DNA from: Portulaca oleracea
Taxonomy: Eukaryota; Streptophyta; Magnoliopsida; Caryophyllales; Portulacaceae
Direction: 5' to 3'
Assembly (NCBI GenBank): GCA_029582165.1
Contig: CM055889.1
Coordinates: 15,370,841-15,434,840, forward strand
DNA: 64,000 nt
Shown here: piece by piece, positions 21,860-34,415 of the stretch
How the letters are laid out: each line of letters opens with the position of its first letter
Numbering within the stretch: the stretch's first letter is position 1
Made by a program: the position numbers and the translations under genes
The notes under the pieces: generated by a model
Told to the model about the DNA's origin: nothing
What the model saw: only the letters and a program-made list of their open reading frames with translations
The model's database searches: none

Positions 21860-22530
21860 TATATAAACCCCTTTTTCCCCTCTCAAACCCTAAACCCTAA
21901 TAATCCCTCCCTCAAACCCTAGCTCTCAACCCCTCTCTCCCTCCCTGCTCTCCCCTCGGCCAGCCGCGCCACCACCACCAGGCAACCGCCGCAGCCTCGC
22001 CGGAACCACCACCGCAACCGACCCTCTCTCTCCCTTTCTTTTTCTCTTCCTCTCTCTCTCCTTCTGCTCGACCGACGCAAACCAGCCGCCACCACCGGAC
22101 GACGACCACCGTCACCATCGCCAGCGTCGCCTCCCGACCACCGCAGGCAACCACTCACGCATCGCCGGTAACCACCGCGCCTTCTCTCTTCTTTCCCTTT
22201 TTTCTCTCTTTTCTCTCCTTGCGCTAACTCCGCTTGTTCCGCCACCATCATCGCCGGCCGCCGCGACCCTGGGTGTCGCCGTCGCTGCCCGACCACCAGG
22301 CGACCCTCGCCGCCCGACGTCGCCGGGCCGTCGGTCGAAGAAAGCGACCCTCGAGATCGCTGCTGCTGTCGTCGTTGCCGACGTCGACCGAGCCCTCCGA
22401 CGATCCCCGACGACTCCCGACGACGCCCTGACCTCCGACGCACTCCCTCCCGCCGTCGACGCCTGCCCACCGCAGCCGAGAACCACCGAGGCACCTGCGT
22501 AAAGCCCTATCCCTAACCCTAACCCTAACC
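21860..22530 (+). promoter_or_regulatory. LTR promoter and GC-rich leader with teloboxes (solo LTR B)
   Basis: TATATAAACCCC is followed by AAACCCTAA repeats, CT tracts and about 560 bases rich in CCGCC and CGACG, closing with CCCTAACCCTAACCCTAAC. It has the same plan as the leader in solo LTR A but different detailed sequence in the GC-rich part. Open frames are present on both strands but not conserved. Confidence 0.55.
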
Positions 22531-25500
22531 TAGTTTTGTTAACTGATTCTTGTTTTTCCTTTTCTTTTTCTTTCTTTTCTTGTTTATCTGATTTATTTTT
22601 TTTGTAATTTTATTGTTTATAAATTCTGTAATTTTTGTAATTAGGGGAAATTATTTGTAATTATTTTCTCTTGTTGTAATTATGTGTAAATTCTTAATTG
22701 TTATGTGTAATTTTATGTTATAAATTGTAATTAGATTTAGGTTGTAATAGTTGATTATTAGGGTTGAAAGTGATTCTTTAGTATTCGTTATTCTTTACAT
22801 GAATCGTTAAACCACGATATTATCGTATGTACGAACTTGGAAATTTATTACTTAGGTTATTTTCTTGAATGTTTAGTTGTTTAATCGTTAAGTCTTTTAT
22901 TGTTTCCTAGGAATTAATCTTGTTAAAGTTTGTTAAATAAATTAGGTTGATTCTTGTTATTAAAACCCTAGGTTCTTGATTAGTAGTTTAATGTTACTAA
23001 GTTCTTTATGATTCTTGTACATGAAAACCTAAGTCTTCTTGATTCTTGTAAATTAGTTAGGTTTCTTGTTCATTAAGTTAAATATCATGTTCTTTTATTT
23101 CTTAGGGTTCTTTCTTGTTTAATTCATGTTTAATTTTGCCTAAATAAGTTAGGTTGAGTTTATGTTTATTAGTTCTTGGTTCTTGAGTTAATCTTGTTTA
23201 AAAGAAATTAGTTTGTTTAGGATTCTTGATTAGAAGTTTAAATGTTTATATGTTCTTTATAGGTTATTCACATGTTCTTAAGGTTCTTGTTTATTGGTTA
23301 AGAAATTCATGTTTAGGATAGCGTTAATATTTCATGCATGATTATTATAAGGTTAGTAATAGAATATATGCACATAAGGTATGCCATGTTAGTGTATGAT
23401 ATTTTATGCATGTTTTAGGATTAGATTAAATTATTAAAGTTGATTTCATGTGTTGTAATTTGGTTCTTATGATGGGAAGGTTGATTGTTGGACCTAAGTT
23501 AAGTTGGGCTTTATATCTTAGACCCTAGTTACTGTTTTGAGCCCAAATTAGAACCCCGAGACCGTTTGGTAAAAGTTAGAACCGAAATAACAAATTAATT
23601 GATTACCGTTAACGGGACAGTTTTGTTAGTGTCTAAAGATCGGGTTGCCACGGCCAGTGTAGTTACCTTTTGGTCAAACCCTCTGAATTGGAGGTTCCCT
23701 TAGATGTTAGGAACCATAGGAATTTTACGGATTGAACGTTTGACTTGTATAGCCCGAGTTATAACAGTTTTACTAGAACCTGTCAGAACTGGACCAATGG
23801 AAAAGACGGGTGTTTTTAGAGTCCTTCGGGACTGAGTTGGGCTTAACCATCAACATAGAAGTTTTAGTAGACATCCTGAGGTTTCCGAAAAGTTCAGAAC
23901 CAGACCCATAGGATGTCGGGAAGTCGAGTTGTGACCCGTTTTATGTGAATGTTATAATCTGTCCTCTGTTTGCTTTTATTTATAAAGAATTGTTGAGTGA
24001 AAATAATGTGTGATCATGTTATGTGTTTTCTTAGAGATGTTATGTGTAATTTCATAAATGATAGGTACCTAAGTGTTCCTAGGGGATGGGTTAGGTAGTT
24101 AATAGATAATTCTAACTTCGTTAGAACGCGTTTTGATTAGATAATTACTTTTATTCTAGGCCCGAGTTAGTGCGAGACGTTAGTGAGCTCAAGTGTGTTC
24201 TTCTATTTGTCTTTTGAAGTATATCAGGTAATTGTCTATGCTCTAATCCCCACCGGGATGCTCTTTAAATGTGTTTTGATGTTTTATAATCTATTTTGAG
24301 AATTGCATCCCGAAAGGGGACTTTTGTGGAAATACGACCATCTGTTTTGATAATCTTTTTGATTCGTTTGTGATCTTGGTTTATTTGAGTTGAGACATTG
24401 GATGGTCTTTTATTCGAAGTTTTGTTAATGGTTTTGATAACTTGGGATGGTTTGACTCGAGAGTCGTGAGTTGAGTTTGAATATTGTTAAATAATTCAAG
24501 TGGAAACGTTAAGCGGGTTTCGGGATAACTTTGTCTGCAGTGTAACAACTGCAGGTTATGGACAGAGATCGTGGCTTCCTTCCCTGATATAGGATAGTAT
24601 TTTGATGCCTTTGGTAGGCGATGTTCTTGATGCCTTTGGTAGGCGATGTTCTTGATGCCTTTGGTAGGCGATGTTACTTTAAGGGATTTGGTATCCCGCC
24701 CGCAAATTAAAATATGGATTGGATGGGTTGAGGAAAACAGTTAAGGGTTAAAGGTTTGTAAAATGTTTGATTCGATCCTCTCCCAAAATAAATTGAAATG
24801 AACTTAAACCTGTTTTAAACGTTAGGGGTAGACATTATTGAGATTTCCCCTCATTTTCTCAAATGTTTTGATTTGGTGAAGATCTAAATGCTGGGGACGG
24901 GAGTTAGAAGTGAGGACGACGAGTCTAGAAGTCCTTGAACCTTTTATATTGTTTTCGTTATGAATTCTTAAAGTTTGTTTTGAGTTGTTAGTAGTTACCG
25001 TTAGCAGACAGTTGTGTTTTCATTTCTCGCCTTGTATTCCTTCGGGGATACGGCAGTGACGCCCAAACTAAATTTGAAGTCTTCCGCTAAGTTTTGTCTG
25101 TTAACGTTAGTTTGACTTTGACTTTTTATAATTGAATTTCCGGGGCGTTACAAACATACTTTCTCATCATCATCACAATCACATCCCAGATGGCCATCGC
25201 AAACATCAATCCCAATTACTAGGCGTAACCTGATCTCTTGACAGTCTCACTCACAGGTATTCGACCTGGTCTAGGCAAGACTGCCCGAACCCGCATTTTT
25301 CTCATAGCCTTTATTTAATCAGGTTTGCATGTCCATCTCTTTCCAGTAGTAAATCAACATTTTAAAATCCAACATTTCCAAAACCAACACTTCCAAACCA
25401 AAATTCCAAACCAACACACTTTCAACACAAATACCAAAGGACTGTTCATACTTTATGAATCAAAGAACAAAACTTTCTTAAACGAAATAGACAGTTAAGT

Positions 25501-25847
25501 TTCAGATAAAGTCCCCTTCGAGATGCAAGTTCCGAAATCAATATAGAAAACAACAAAACCAGTAAAGAGCATCCAAAGAGGATTAGGGCATCTTCTCTTT
25601 ATTGAAATCACTTACACACGGGAGCTAACTATCGCGTCGTCTCGCTCGGACCTAGAATTCGAATAAAAACTTCTAAAATTAAAACTCGATCTCTACGATA
25701 ATTAGTTACGCACAAATGATACCCTACCCCCAACCTTATCACTCTCTCATTAGTTAGTAATTTATGTAACTAGCATAACTATCACGAACATCACAACACA
25801 CCTATTCTAAAGGTAAACTAATAAGATCGAAACAATACAAAAACTTG

Positions 25848-26490
25848 ATAATAATATGAAAACTTAGTAATAACTTGGAATTTAATAATAGTAATATGAA
25901 ACTTAATAATACTTATGAAAACTTAATAATAGCAATACTATGAAAATAGCCATATGAAAACTTACTAGCACCATAAAACTTAATATCATACTATGAAACT
26001 TGGTAGTAATAATAATATACTCATAAATGATAATATGGAAAACTTATCAATAATGTGACCTTAAAATATAGTATGAACACTCAGTAACCATATGGAACAT
26101 AATAACATCTTGAAACTTAATACTTAATATTAGTAATCATATGAATACTTTGTAATAACTTGAAAACTATTAATGATACGAAATGCTACTAGTAACACCA
26201 AACTTAATAATATTATTATCAAAATTTGATAATAATTATATGAAAAACTTAGTAACAAAAGTAAATAGGAAACTTAATAAATTTTAGTAACAAGAAATAC
26301 TCACTAATAACTTGAACTCCATAATAATGTCATGAATTAACTAGTATAATAAAAAACTTGGTATCATCAGAAAATGAAATACTTATTATCAACATGAAAC
26401 TTAGTATTAATAATATAGAAACATTATAAAAACCTTAGATTAATATTATAAACTTAATAAGCACTTGAACACTTAATAATAATACAACCC
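25848..26490 (-). repeat. Degenerate AT-rich array in the LARD LTR (ATGAAAACTTAATAATA type)
   Basis: About 640 bases consist of loosely repeated units such as ATGAAAACTTAATAATA and ATGAAACTTAATAAT. The same array occurs in the other LTR at 32650-33310. It follows the GC-rich leader and corresponds in place to the T/A-rich stretch of solo LTRs A and B. Non-coding. Confidence 0.6.
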
Positions 26491-26499
26491 AAGAATATA

Positions 26500-27290
26500 G
26501 AGAGAGAAAAAGAGAGTTAGAGTTTATACTATCAACAGCTAAGGGAGGGTGGTGCTTGGGCGGTACTGGCGGTCGACGTCCGGTGGCTAGGCAGTGGCAG
26601 CAAGTCTCCGGCGTCGGAAGGAGGGCGTACAACGACGGCGGACTGCAGCGGCGGAATCCCGAAGGGAAAACAGAGGGGTCGGTTGCTCTTCTGGTCTCGG
26701 CTGGACGTCGTCGGTGATGATCCTCGGAGCTGGGAGGAAGGTCGTCGGAGTTGGGGCAGTCCGACTGAGGTGCGGCGGTCGTCGGAAGTGGCGGCGTCGA
26801 CGATCGGAGTTCACGGTTAAGGAAAAACAAAAAGGGTTCGGGGTGATGCTCTAAGGTGTTTCTGGGCGGCGATGACGGTCGGAAATGGTAGGGCGGCGGT
26901 CGGAATGTGGTGGGGTGGTGGTCACCGGTGCAATGCAGGTGGAAGGAGGGTGGTGCGAGGTGGTGCAAGGTGGTGGTGTGGGCGGTGAGTCGGGTGCAGT
27001 GGGAGGGTTGGGGGTCGGTTTTAGGCATCGATTGGCGGAGGAAAAGAGCGGTGGTCGGCGCTGCGGTGGTCAGAAAATAGGGAGGAGGTGGTTTCCGGTG
27101 AAATGGGGGATGAAGGAGGGTGGTAGGAGGTGGTTGCTGCGGTGGTGCTTGGCGTCGGGGTTGCACTGCGAGGAAGAAGAAGGAAGAGAATAGGGGGAGG
27201 AGAGAGAAAGGAGAGAGAGAATAAAATATGAGGGTTTTGCGGCTGATGGATAAAATTAGAGTATTATAAAAAGGGTAGGGGTCCCAAATA
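26500..27290 (-). promoter_or_regulatory. LARD LTR promoter and GC-rich leader
   Basis: On the minus strand, CTATAAATACC (near 27300) is followed by a CT-rich tract and then a GC-rich leader with an open frame rich in Pro, His and Thr (27166-26435). The counterpart at 33262-34080 in the other LTR is broken into two frames. I read this as an untranslated leader, not a protein. Confidence 0.5.
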
Positions 27291-27600
27291 AGGTATTTAT
27301 AGAGGGAGAAATTAGGGTAAAATTAGTACAAATTAAACCTAGGTGTTAGTAACACCCTTCCAAAATTAATCTTTTCCTAAAACAACACCTTTCCTTAAAC
27401 AGTTTTTACAAACTGACCCAATTAATTTTAACCGATACCCAAAAAGTCTCTAACTGATATTTTTAAGTCTCTAAAAATTCTAACGAATTCACTCGCGATC
27501 CTAAAAGCTCCGTGTGATAACAACTCATATAAACAAACGGAAAGTAACGGATGTAAGGAATTTTAGCGGTAATAGTAATCGAATTTTTCGGGGTTTTACA

Positions 27601-27650
27601 TCATTACCCTCTTAAAAGAAGTTTCGTCCTCGAAACTTAAACTAAAGTCC
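27601..27650 (-). other. Polypurine tract and GAGGACGAAA hairpin of the LARD
   Basis: On the minus strand the order is AAGTTTCG-AGGA-CGAAACTT (perfect 8 bp stem), CTTTTAAGAGGG, TAATGA, then the LTR start TGTAAAACC. This is the plus-strand priming site. The same module is repeated inside the heads of solo LTRs A and B. Confidence 0.75.
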
Positions 27651-30600
27651 TCCATCAAACAACGCTTACTTATACCCCAGCAAGAAGCTCTCGTACATTG
27701 TTCTAACATAACCTAGTAGATGCATCTCCTAGTGGTAAGCATGAATCCTGACACTAGAGAGGTTCACACGCTAATTCGAAGAACAATTCGTTGTTTCCAA
27801 TCCATGGTAACTTATAATAATTTTCCAAGAGTGGCTTACAATTCTTCTCACCTTATAACTTGTAATCAAGCCTTTACCCAACTTTACCTTAACCATCTTC
27901 ATCATCGACTTTCTAACTGTAAAATAATTTCATTAGAAATATACACCACAAATACTAACTACTCGCGCCTAAGATATTATAAGTCCCCCGTATCTCCCAC
28001 TAATAACAATCCACTTCTTCCGGGCCTAAGATAACATAAAATATTGGTACTTTCTCAACAGTTTCCATACATAGGCCCAAGATAATAGCCCATAGTGGTA
28101 ATTCGGTAGCCAATGCCATACAGAACCTCAAGTAATGTCAAACTGTCCAGTATTCCTTTAACTCAATTGTAAGGCTCTCCTTCCTTCCTATCATCAATGT
28201 CACAATGATGCCAAACATTTCAAGATTATTTGAAACCAAACACATTCAAGTGACATGACTTCTTTAAGAAAATCATTATTAACCATATGAGAAAGAGGAG
28301 TTCTCGCAGATAGTCCCACACATCAAAATACTAACTCGATGCCTCAAAATTCCAATAAACCTCAACGTTTTCTACCATAAAAAGCCCAAAAAAAACTAAG
28401 CTCTATTACCTAAACTAGGAGGAACTCCAACTGTTAGGGTAAGATATATAAGACACAAAAGAAGAGTAAAGCAATAATGGAAACAGCAAAGCAAGGACAT
28501 GAGTATTTGGAGCTACACGACCTCAGGGCCTACACGGAAGGAAACCAATCACGGGTTCTTGAGATAGCTATAAACGCTAAGGCAGATATTTAACTCTGAA
28601 AAGGACTCACTTATAATAACCCAAAACATGCTCAACACTACATCTTATTTGTAATTCATTATTTTAACCCTAAAGCACTTAATCACACCCAAGAGACTTC
28701 TTATTTAACTTCTACTTGCATATTATTATCCTCTCAACTCATCAAAAGGAGTTTCGTCCTCGAAACTCGAATACCGATACACAATAATATTTAACGCCCA
28801 AACATGAATCATACCTAAACCTACTATTTCCTTAAGAGTATTTATTTAACTTCAATAGTCCCCAAAATCCGACTATACCCAACTGCAGCTTAAGGGATTT
28901 CATGTACTTACCCCATCAAAATCATTATTAATTACTAGATCTATCCTAAAACCATTAATTTTGATACAGATCAGTCTGTCACATGTTACAAGCACAAAAG
29001 TATTAGACCCAGGGTTAGACGGTGACCTTCCTTGATACCTCTAATCATTTACTTCTCTTAACGGTAATCGGTGTAATCCACATATAAATACCTAAAAACA
29101 TGATCAAGCACTTTGCACAGCTCACCGAATATATACATACTAGGCACCTAATTTTCATTTGGTATATTTTTTTTAATAGTTCTAAATAACAAGAGTTACC
29201 AGTAACAGAGCTGATTAATCGCAGGAAAGAAATTTCTATAATAAACATACGATATTTAAACGAACACAATTAAATGATACTCCACAAACTTGATCAAGTA
29301 CTAATCCCACAGATTACTCAACCGCAAACATGTTTTCTCAATAACATTCATAGAGTCCAAATCAAATGATACTCAAACATAACTTAATCAGCAGAGATTC
29401 AAACAAAATGGTGCGCATCAACCTCTTGTAGATTTCCTCATGGGTTATACCCACTTCACAGATGCTCGACTTAATTCATTCGCACGTTCATAACTAAAAG
29501 ACATGTCATCAACTAGACAATCAAGTACACAAACTCACAGGTATGAATATATCAGTATGGAAGTTACTATAGATGAGACCTTGAATCGTAAAATACATCA
29601 TAATACTAACATCAGTCATTTAAGAGGAGAAAAGATTAAATCAAATAGTTACATATCAAATCGATCCCATCCCGGAGTGGCTGATACTACAAGAAAGTAT
29701 CATTTTGCATTCTTATCTATCTAATTATTTTGTCACCTTCACATCATGCAGATAATATATACACTAATCCAACTTCAAAAGCAACGCACACTCAACCATT
29801 ACACAACCCCATTTTTTTTCTTTACAGTACCTCAGGAAGATGGGCATAATCCTATTCATAACTCACCAATTTAATTGTTTTACTGGCCCCGGTAATACAA
29901 CTCAAAGTCCTAATGAGTACGTTAACTCACAATTTGTGCTTAACTTCACTTTACCTTAAAAGTAGTCATCTAATCGCAATACTTCAAAGAAAACGATGTG
30001 AACTCAACTTTACTAGAGATCTTCAACGAAACCTAACACCTAATAACTAGGTTCAACTTAAGATCACGTCCAAAACCTCCATCCAAACTCAACAACAAGT
30101 ACCCTCAACCTTTACATAAATAATTTATTTTTTTTTCTTTGCACAACTACTCCCTTTCCTTGCTTCAAAATACCTTCGTGCTATAGCTTGGAATCCCTAT
30201 AAATGTCATATCTCAAAATCATGTTCAACTCAGCCTCACCACAAAAGTACTCACCTAACCTTGATACTTTAAAACCAAAATTTGATTCACCCCTGTTTAA
30301 AATCTCCAAATCGCCATTCAAAGGTCAACTTGCACATACGATCCTTCAAAATCTCTGTTTCAACTTATTATCTCTAAACAAGTTTCTTTTCCTTGTGAGT
30401 GATCCTTTAAAGTCAAGATCTCAACCAAAACTATGCGCAATCCCTATATTACTTAAAAGCCCTTCAACAAACCTCAATACCCTAAAGGAAGGTCTACATG
30501 TTCTTCAATGTTACTGATTGTCCCTAATTCACTTAATACCCAAAACCAAATTGAACTTATAATTACCTATATGATCGCAACCTTAATTATTATGCTTCAA

Positions 30601-31266
30601 GATCAATCTTTAACCCCCATTATTTCTTTAAAATTGTTACTTTAGACTTGGAATCTCGATAGAGCTACGCATAATCTAAATTGTTACCTCGAGACCATCT
30701 TCTTATCCCCAATATAAAAGGATCCAATTCTAAACCCCACTTTACCCTAGAATCCTCCCAAGCACTCACTCAATTCCCTATTCAATATCAATTTCCAATT
30801 CCATCTCGGAATCACACACTTCATGACCACCAATTACACCATCTATTTCCTGCTCAAAATAATTAGAGGCAATCACGCCACATCACCTCTTTATGTTGCT
30901 CATCATTCTCCATTCTCAGTCAACCCAAATCACCCTAGTTCATCCGATAATACCCAAAAGGCATCATTTCGAGCTTCATCCAATTAAGCTAAATACATAG
31001 GGACAACAATATCCTAGGGCTTCATCACATAATAATTGCAACTAAATAACATTTACTCACTCCAATAATATTAGCTTCCTGCATAACATTTTGCAATGCA
31101 GACAGAATAATTCAAGTCACATGCTGAACATAAACACATTAGTATAACAAGATGAATTAATCAAAACGATGCAACCCATCCCACCTACTCTTATACTACG
31201 ATCTTAGCTTCCTAAGTTCTAACTAAACCTAATAGAAACTTAGGAGCTACTAGGTCGTAACTTAGA

Positions 31267-31278
31267 GCTCTGATACCA
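31267..31278 (-). other. Primer-binding site of the LARD, tRNA-iMet type
   Basis: The reverse complement reads TGGTATCAGAGC, three bases inside the CA end of the 5' LTR. It fixes the element's orientation as minus. Confidence 0.88.
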
Positions 31279-31281
31279 TTC

Positions 31282-34200
31282 TGTAACGCCCCGAAAATTT
31301 AAATTCTAAACTTAACGGTCAAAGTCAAACGTTGACTAACATTAACAGCGGAAGACTCATTTTTTTTCTTTTTATTAACTTGGGCGTTACTGCCGTATCC
31401 CCGAAGGAATACAAGGCAAGAAAGAGGAACTAATGACTACTAATTATTTTCTTCAATTTTACAAACGGAAGAAACTCAAATTTAAGAGACAACGCATACT
31501 AAACATTTATCGACTTCAAATCTAAAACACGAACAAAGCTATATTCTCAAAACTTCTAACTTCAAGACTAACGTCCTCACTTCTAGTTCCCGTTCCCATC
31601 ACAGAACTCTTCACATGAAAACAAAACATTTAAACACATGAGGGGGGATAACCTCAATAATGTCTACCCCTAACAGTCAAAACATTATACAATTCATTTC
31701 AACACATTTTAAGGGAAGGGGAAACGAGTCAAACATTTCAAAATATTTTTAACCAGTCAACCTTACCTGTTTCCATATTTTAAAGCAAAGTGGCTTCCAG
31801 ATATTGCCTGAGTCCAAAAGACTCGCCAAAATATTCACAATACTTTCCAATCTCAGTCAATCTCACGGATGGCCATTGCAATCATTCTTTTCTCATTATG
31901 ATTCACGGATGGCCATCGCAAACATACTTTCTCATCATCATCACAATCACATCCCGGATGGCCATCGCAAACATCAATCCCAACTACCAGGCGTAACCTG
32001 GTCTCTTAACAGTCTCACTCACAGGTATTCGACCTGGTCTAGGCGAGACTTCCCGAACCCGCATTTTTCTCATAGCCTTTATTTAATCAGGTTTGCATGT
32101 CCATCTCTTTCCAGTAATAAATCAACATTTCAAAATCCAACATTTCCAAAACCAACACTTCCAAACCAAAATTCCAAATTAACACACTTTCAACACAAAT
32201 ACCAAAGGACTGTCCATACTTTATGAATCAAAGAACAAAACTTTCTTAAACAAAATAGACAGTCAAGTTTCAGATAAAGTCCCCTTCGGGATGCAAGTTC
32301 CGAAATCAATATAGAAATCAATAAAACCAGTAAAGAGCATCCAAAGAGGATTAGGGCATAGACATTACCTGATAGCTTCTCTTTATTGAAATCACTTACA
32401 CACGGGAGCTAACTATCGCGTCGTCTCGCTCGGACCTAGAATTCGAAAAAAAACTTCTAAAATTAAAACTCGATCTCTACGATAATTAGTTACGCACAAA
32501 TGACACCCTACCCCCAACCTTATCACTCTCTCATTAGTTAGTAATTTATGTAACGAGCATAACTATCACGAACATCACAACACACCTATTCTATAGGTAA
32601 ACTAATAAGATCGAAACAATACATTTAAAACCATAACTCGATACTAATGCTTGAATAATAATACAAAAACTTGATAATAATATGAAAACTTAGTAATAAC
32701 TTGGAATTTAATAATAGTAATATGAAACTTAATAATACTTATGAAAATTTAATAATAGCAATACTATGAAAATAGTCATATGAAAACTTACTAGCACCAT
32801 AAAACTTAATATCATACTATGAAACTTGGTAGTAATAATAATATACTCATAAATGATAATATGGAAAACTTATCAATAATGTGACCTTAAAGTATAGTAT
32901 GAACACTTAGTAACCATATGGAACATAATAACATCTCGAAACTTAATACTTAATATTAGTAATCATATGAATACTTTGTAATAACTTGAAAACTATTAAT
33001 AATACGAAATGCTACTAGTAACACCAAACTTAATAATATTATTATCAAAATTTGATAATAATTATATGAAAAACTTAGTAACAAAAGTAAATAGGAAACT
33101 TAATAAATTTTAGTAACAAGAAATACTCACTAATAACTTGAACTCCATAAATAATGTCATGAATTTACTAGTATAATAAAAAACTTGGTATCATCATAAA
33201 ATGAAATACTTATTATCAACATGAAACTTAGTATTAATAATATAGAAACATTATAAAAACCTTAGATTAATATTATAAACTTAATAAGCACTTGAACACT
33301 TAATAATAATACAACCCAAAAATATATAGAGAGAAAAAGAGAGTTAGAGTTTCTACTATCAACAGCTAAGGGAGGGTGGTTCTTGGGCGGTACTGGCGGT
33401 CGACGTCCGGTGGCTGGGCAGTGGCAGCAAGTCTCCAGCGTCGGAAGGAGGGCGTACAACGGCAGCGGATAACAGCGGCGGAATCCCGAAGGGAAAACAG
33501 AGGGGCCGGTTGCTCTTCTTGTCTCGGCAGGGCGTCGTCGGTGATGATCGTCGGAGCTGGGAGGAAGGTCGTCGGAGTTGGGGCAGTCCGACTGAGGTGC
33601 GGCGGTCGTCGGAGTTGGCGGCGTCGACGATCGGAGTTCACGGTTAGGGCAAAACAAAAAGGGTTCGGGGTGATGCTCTAAGGTTTTTCTGGGCGGCGAT
33701 GACGGTCGAAAATGGTAGGGCGGCGGTCGTAATGTGGTGGGGTGGTGGTCGTCGGTGCAATACAGGTGGAAGGAGGGTGGTGCGAGGTGGTGCAAGGTGG
33801 TGGTGTGGGTGGTGCGTCGGGTGCAGTGGGAGGGTTGGGGTCGGTTTTTGGCATCGATTGGCGGAGGAAAAGAGCGGTGGTCGGCGCTGCGGTGGTCGGA
33901 AAATAGGGAGGTGGTGGTTTCCGGTGAAATGGGGGATGAAGGAGGGTTGTAGGAGGTGGTTTGTGCGGTGGTGCTTGGCGTCGGGGTTGCACAGCGAGGA
34001 AGAAGAAGGAAGAGAATAGGGTGAGGAGAGAGAGAATAAAATATGGGGGTTTTGCGGTGATGGATAAAATTAGGGTATTATAAAAAGGGTAGGGGTCCCA
34101 AATAGGGTATTTATTGAGGGAGAAATTAGGGTAAAATTAGTAAAAATTAAACCTAGGTGTTAGTAACACCCTTCCAAAATTAATCTTTTCCTAAAACAAC

Positions 34201-34415
34201 ACTTTTCCTTAAACAGTTTTTACAAACTGATCCTAATTAATTTTAACCGATACCCAAAAAGTCTCTAACTGATATTTTTAAGACTCTAAAAATTCTAACG
34301 AATTCACTCGCGATCCTAAAAGCTCCGTGTGATAACAACTCATATAAACAAACGGAAAGTAACGCATGTTAGGAATTTTAGCGGTAATAGTAATCGAATT
34401 TTTCGGGGTTTTACA
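31282..34415 (-). repeat. 5' LTR of the LARD, uninterrupted
   Basis: 3,134 bp, TG...CA on the minus strand, matching 20644-27600. It holds the CGGATGGCCATCGCAA minisatellite (about 31863-31980), the AT-rich array (32650-33310), the GC-rich leader (33360-34020) and a TATA-like region near 34080. Confidence 0.9.

Larger units (their letters stand above)
21291..25152 (+). mobile_element. Solo LTR B, 3.86 kb, same family as solo LTR A
   Basis: It starts TGTAAAACC and ends CGGGGCGTTACA, flanked by the perfect duplication AACAT (21286-21290, 25153-25157). It is collinear with solo LTR A: tandem heads (TG at 21291, 21413, 21526), TATA box near 21860, GC-rich leader (21925-22500), TAACCCTAACCC end, a long T/A-rich stretch, a three-unit minisatellite (24603-24675) and the same terminal 200 bases. 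It sits in opposite orientation to its host LARD. Confidence 0.9.
20644..27600 (-). repeat. 3' LTR of the LARD, interrupted by solo LTR B
   Basis: It matches 31282-34415 along its length. The insert at 21291-25152 lies within a CGGATGGCCATCGC minisatellite, and the right LTR shows the empty site (CATCGCAAACATACTTTC). It also lacks about 16 and 41 bases present in the right LTR (near 25594 and 25840). Confidence 0.88.
27601..31281 (-). other. Non-coding internal domain of the LARD
   Basis: No gag, protease, reverse transcriptase or integrase motif is found on either strand across 3.7 kb; the longest frames are about 100 residues and unlike any family I know. The polypurine tract adjoins 27600 (minus strand: CTTTTAAGAGGGTAATGA) and a second GAGGACGAAACTCC module lies at 28741-28770. 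The conserved non-coding core probably carries packaging and dimerisation signals (known for LARDs). Confidence 0.7.
20644..34415 (-). mobile_element. LARD-type non-autonomous LTR element, 13.8 kb including a nested solo LTR
   Basis: Reading on the minus strand, it begins TGTAAAACCCCG and ends CGGGGCGTTACA, flanked by a perfect TATCT duplication (20639-20643, 34416-34420). The two LTRs are 31282-34415 (3.13 kb, 5') and 20644-27600 (3', 3.1 kb plus a 3.9 kb solo LTR). The 3.7 kb internal region (27601-31281) has a tRNA-iMet primer site and a polypurine tract but no gag or pol. Long LTRs around a non-coding core define LARDs. The GAGGACGAAAC module and LTR ends resemble Tekay/Del elements, which may supply proteins in trans (inference). 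LTRs look about 97-98 percent alike in the first 200 bases compared by eye, so it is recent. Confidence 0.85.

Noticed and set aside
21919..22494. 191-residue Arg/Gly-rich frame and overlapping Pro/Ser-rich frames
   Set aside because: They lie in the GC-rich leader of a solo LTR, are open on both strands through composition, and are not conserved with the matching leader in LTR A.
26435..27166. 243-residue Pro/His-rich frame that could pass for an extensin-like protein
   Set aside because: It is in the LARD LTR leader. The near-identical second LTR breaks the frame, and no signal peptide or SPPPP repeats are present.
31804..32226. 140-residue plus-strand frame in the LARD right LTR
   Set aside because: It spans the CGGATGGCCATCGC minisatellite on the strand opposite to element transcription, and the other LTR does not keep it.
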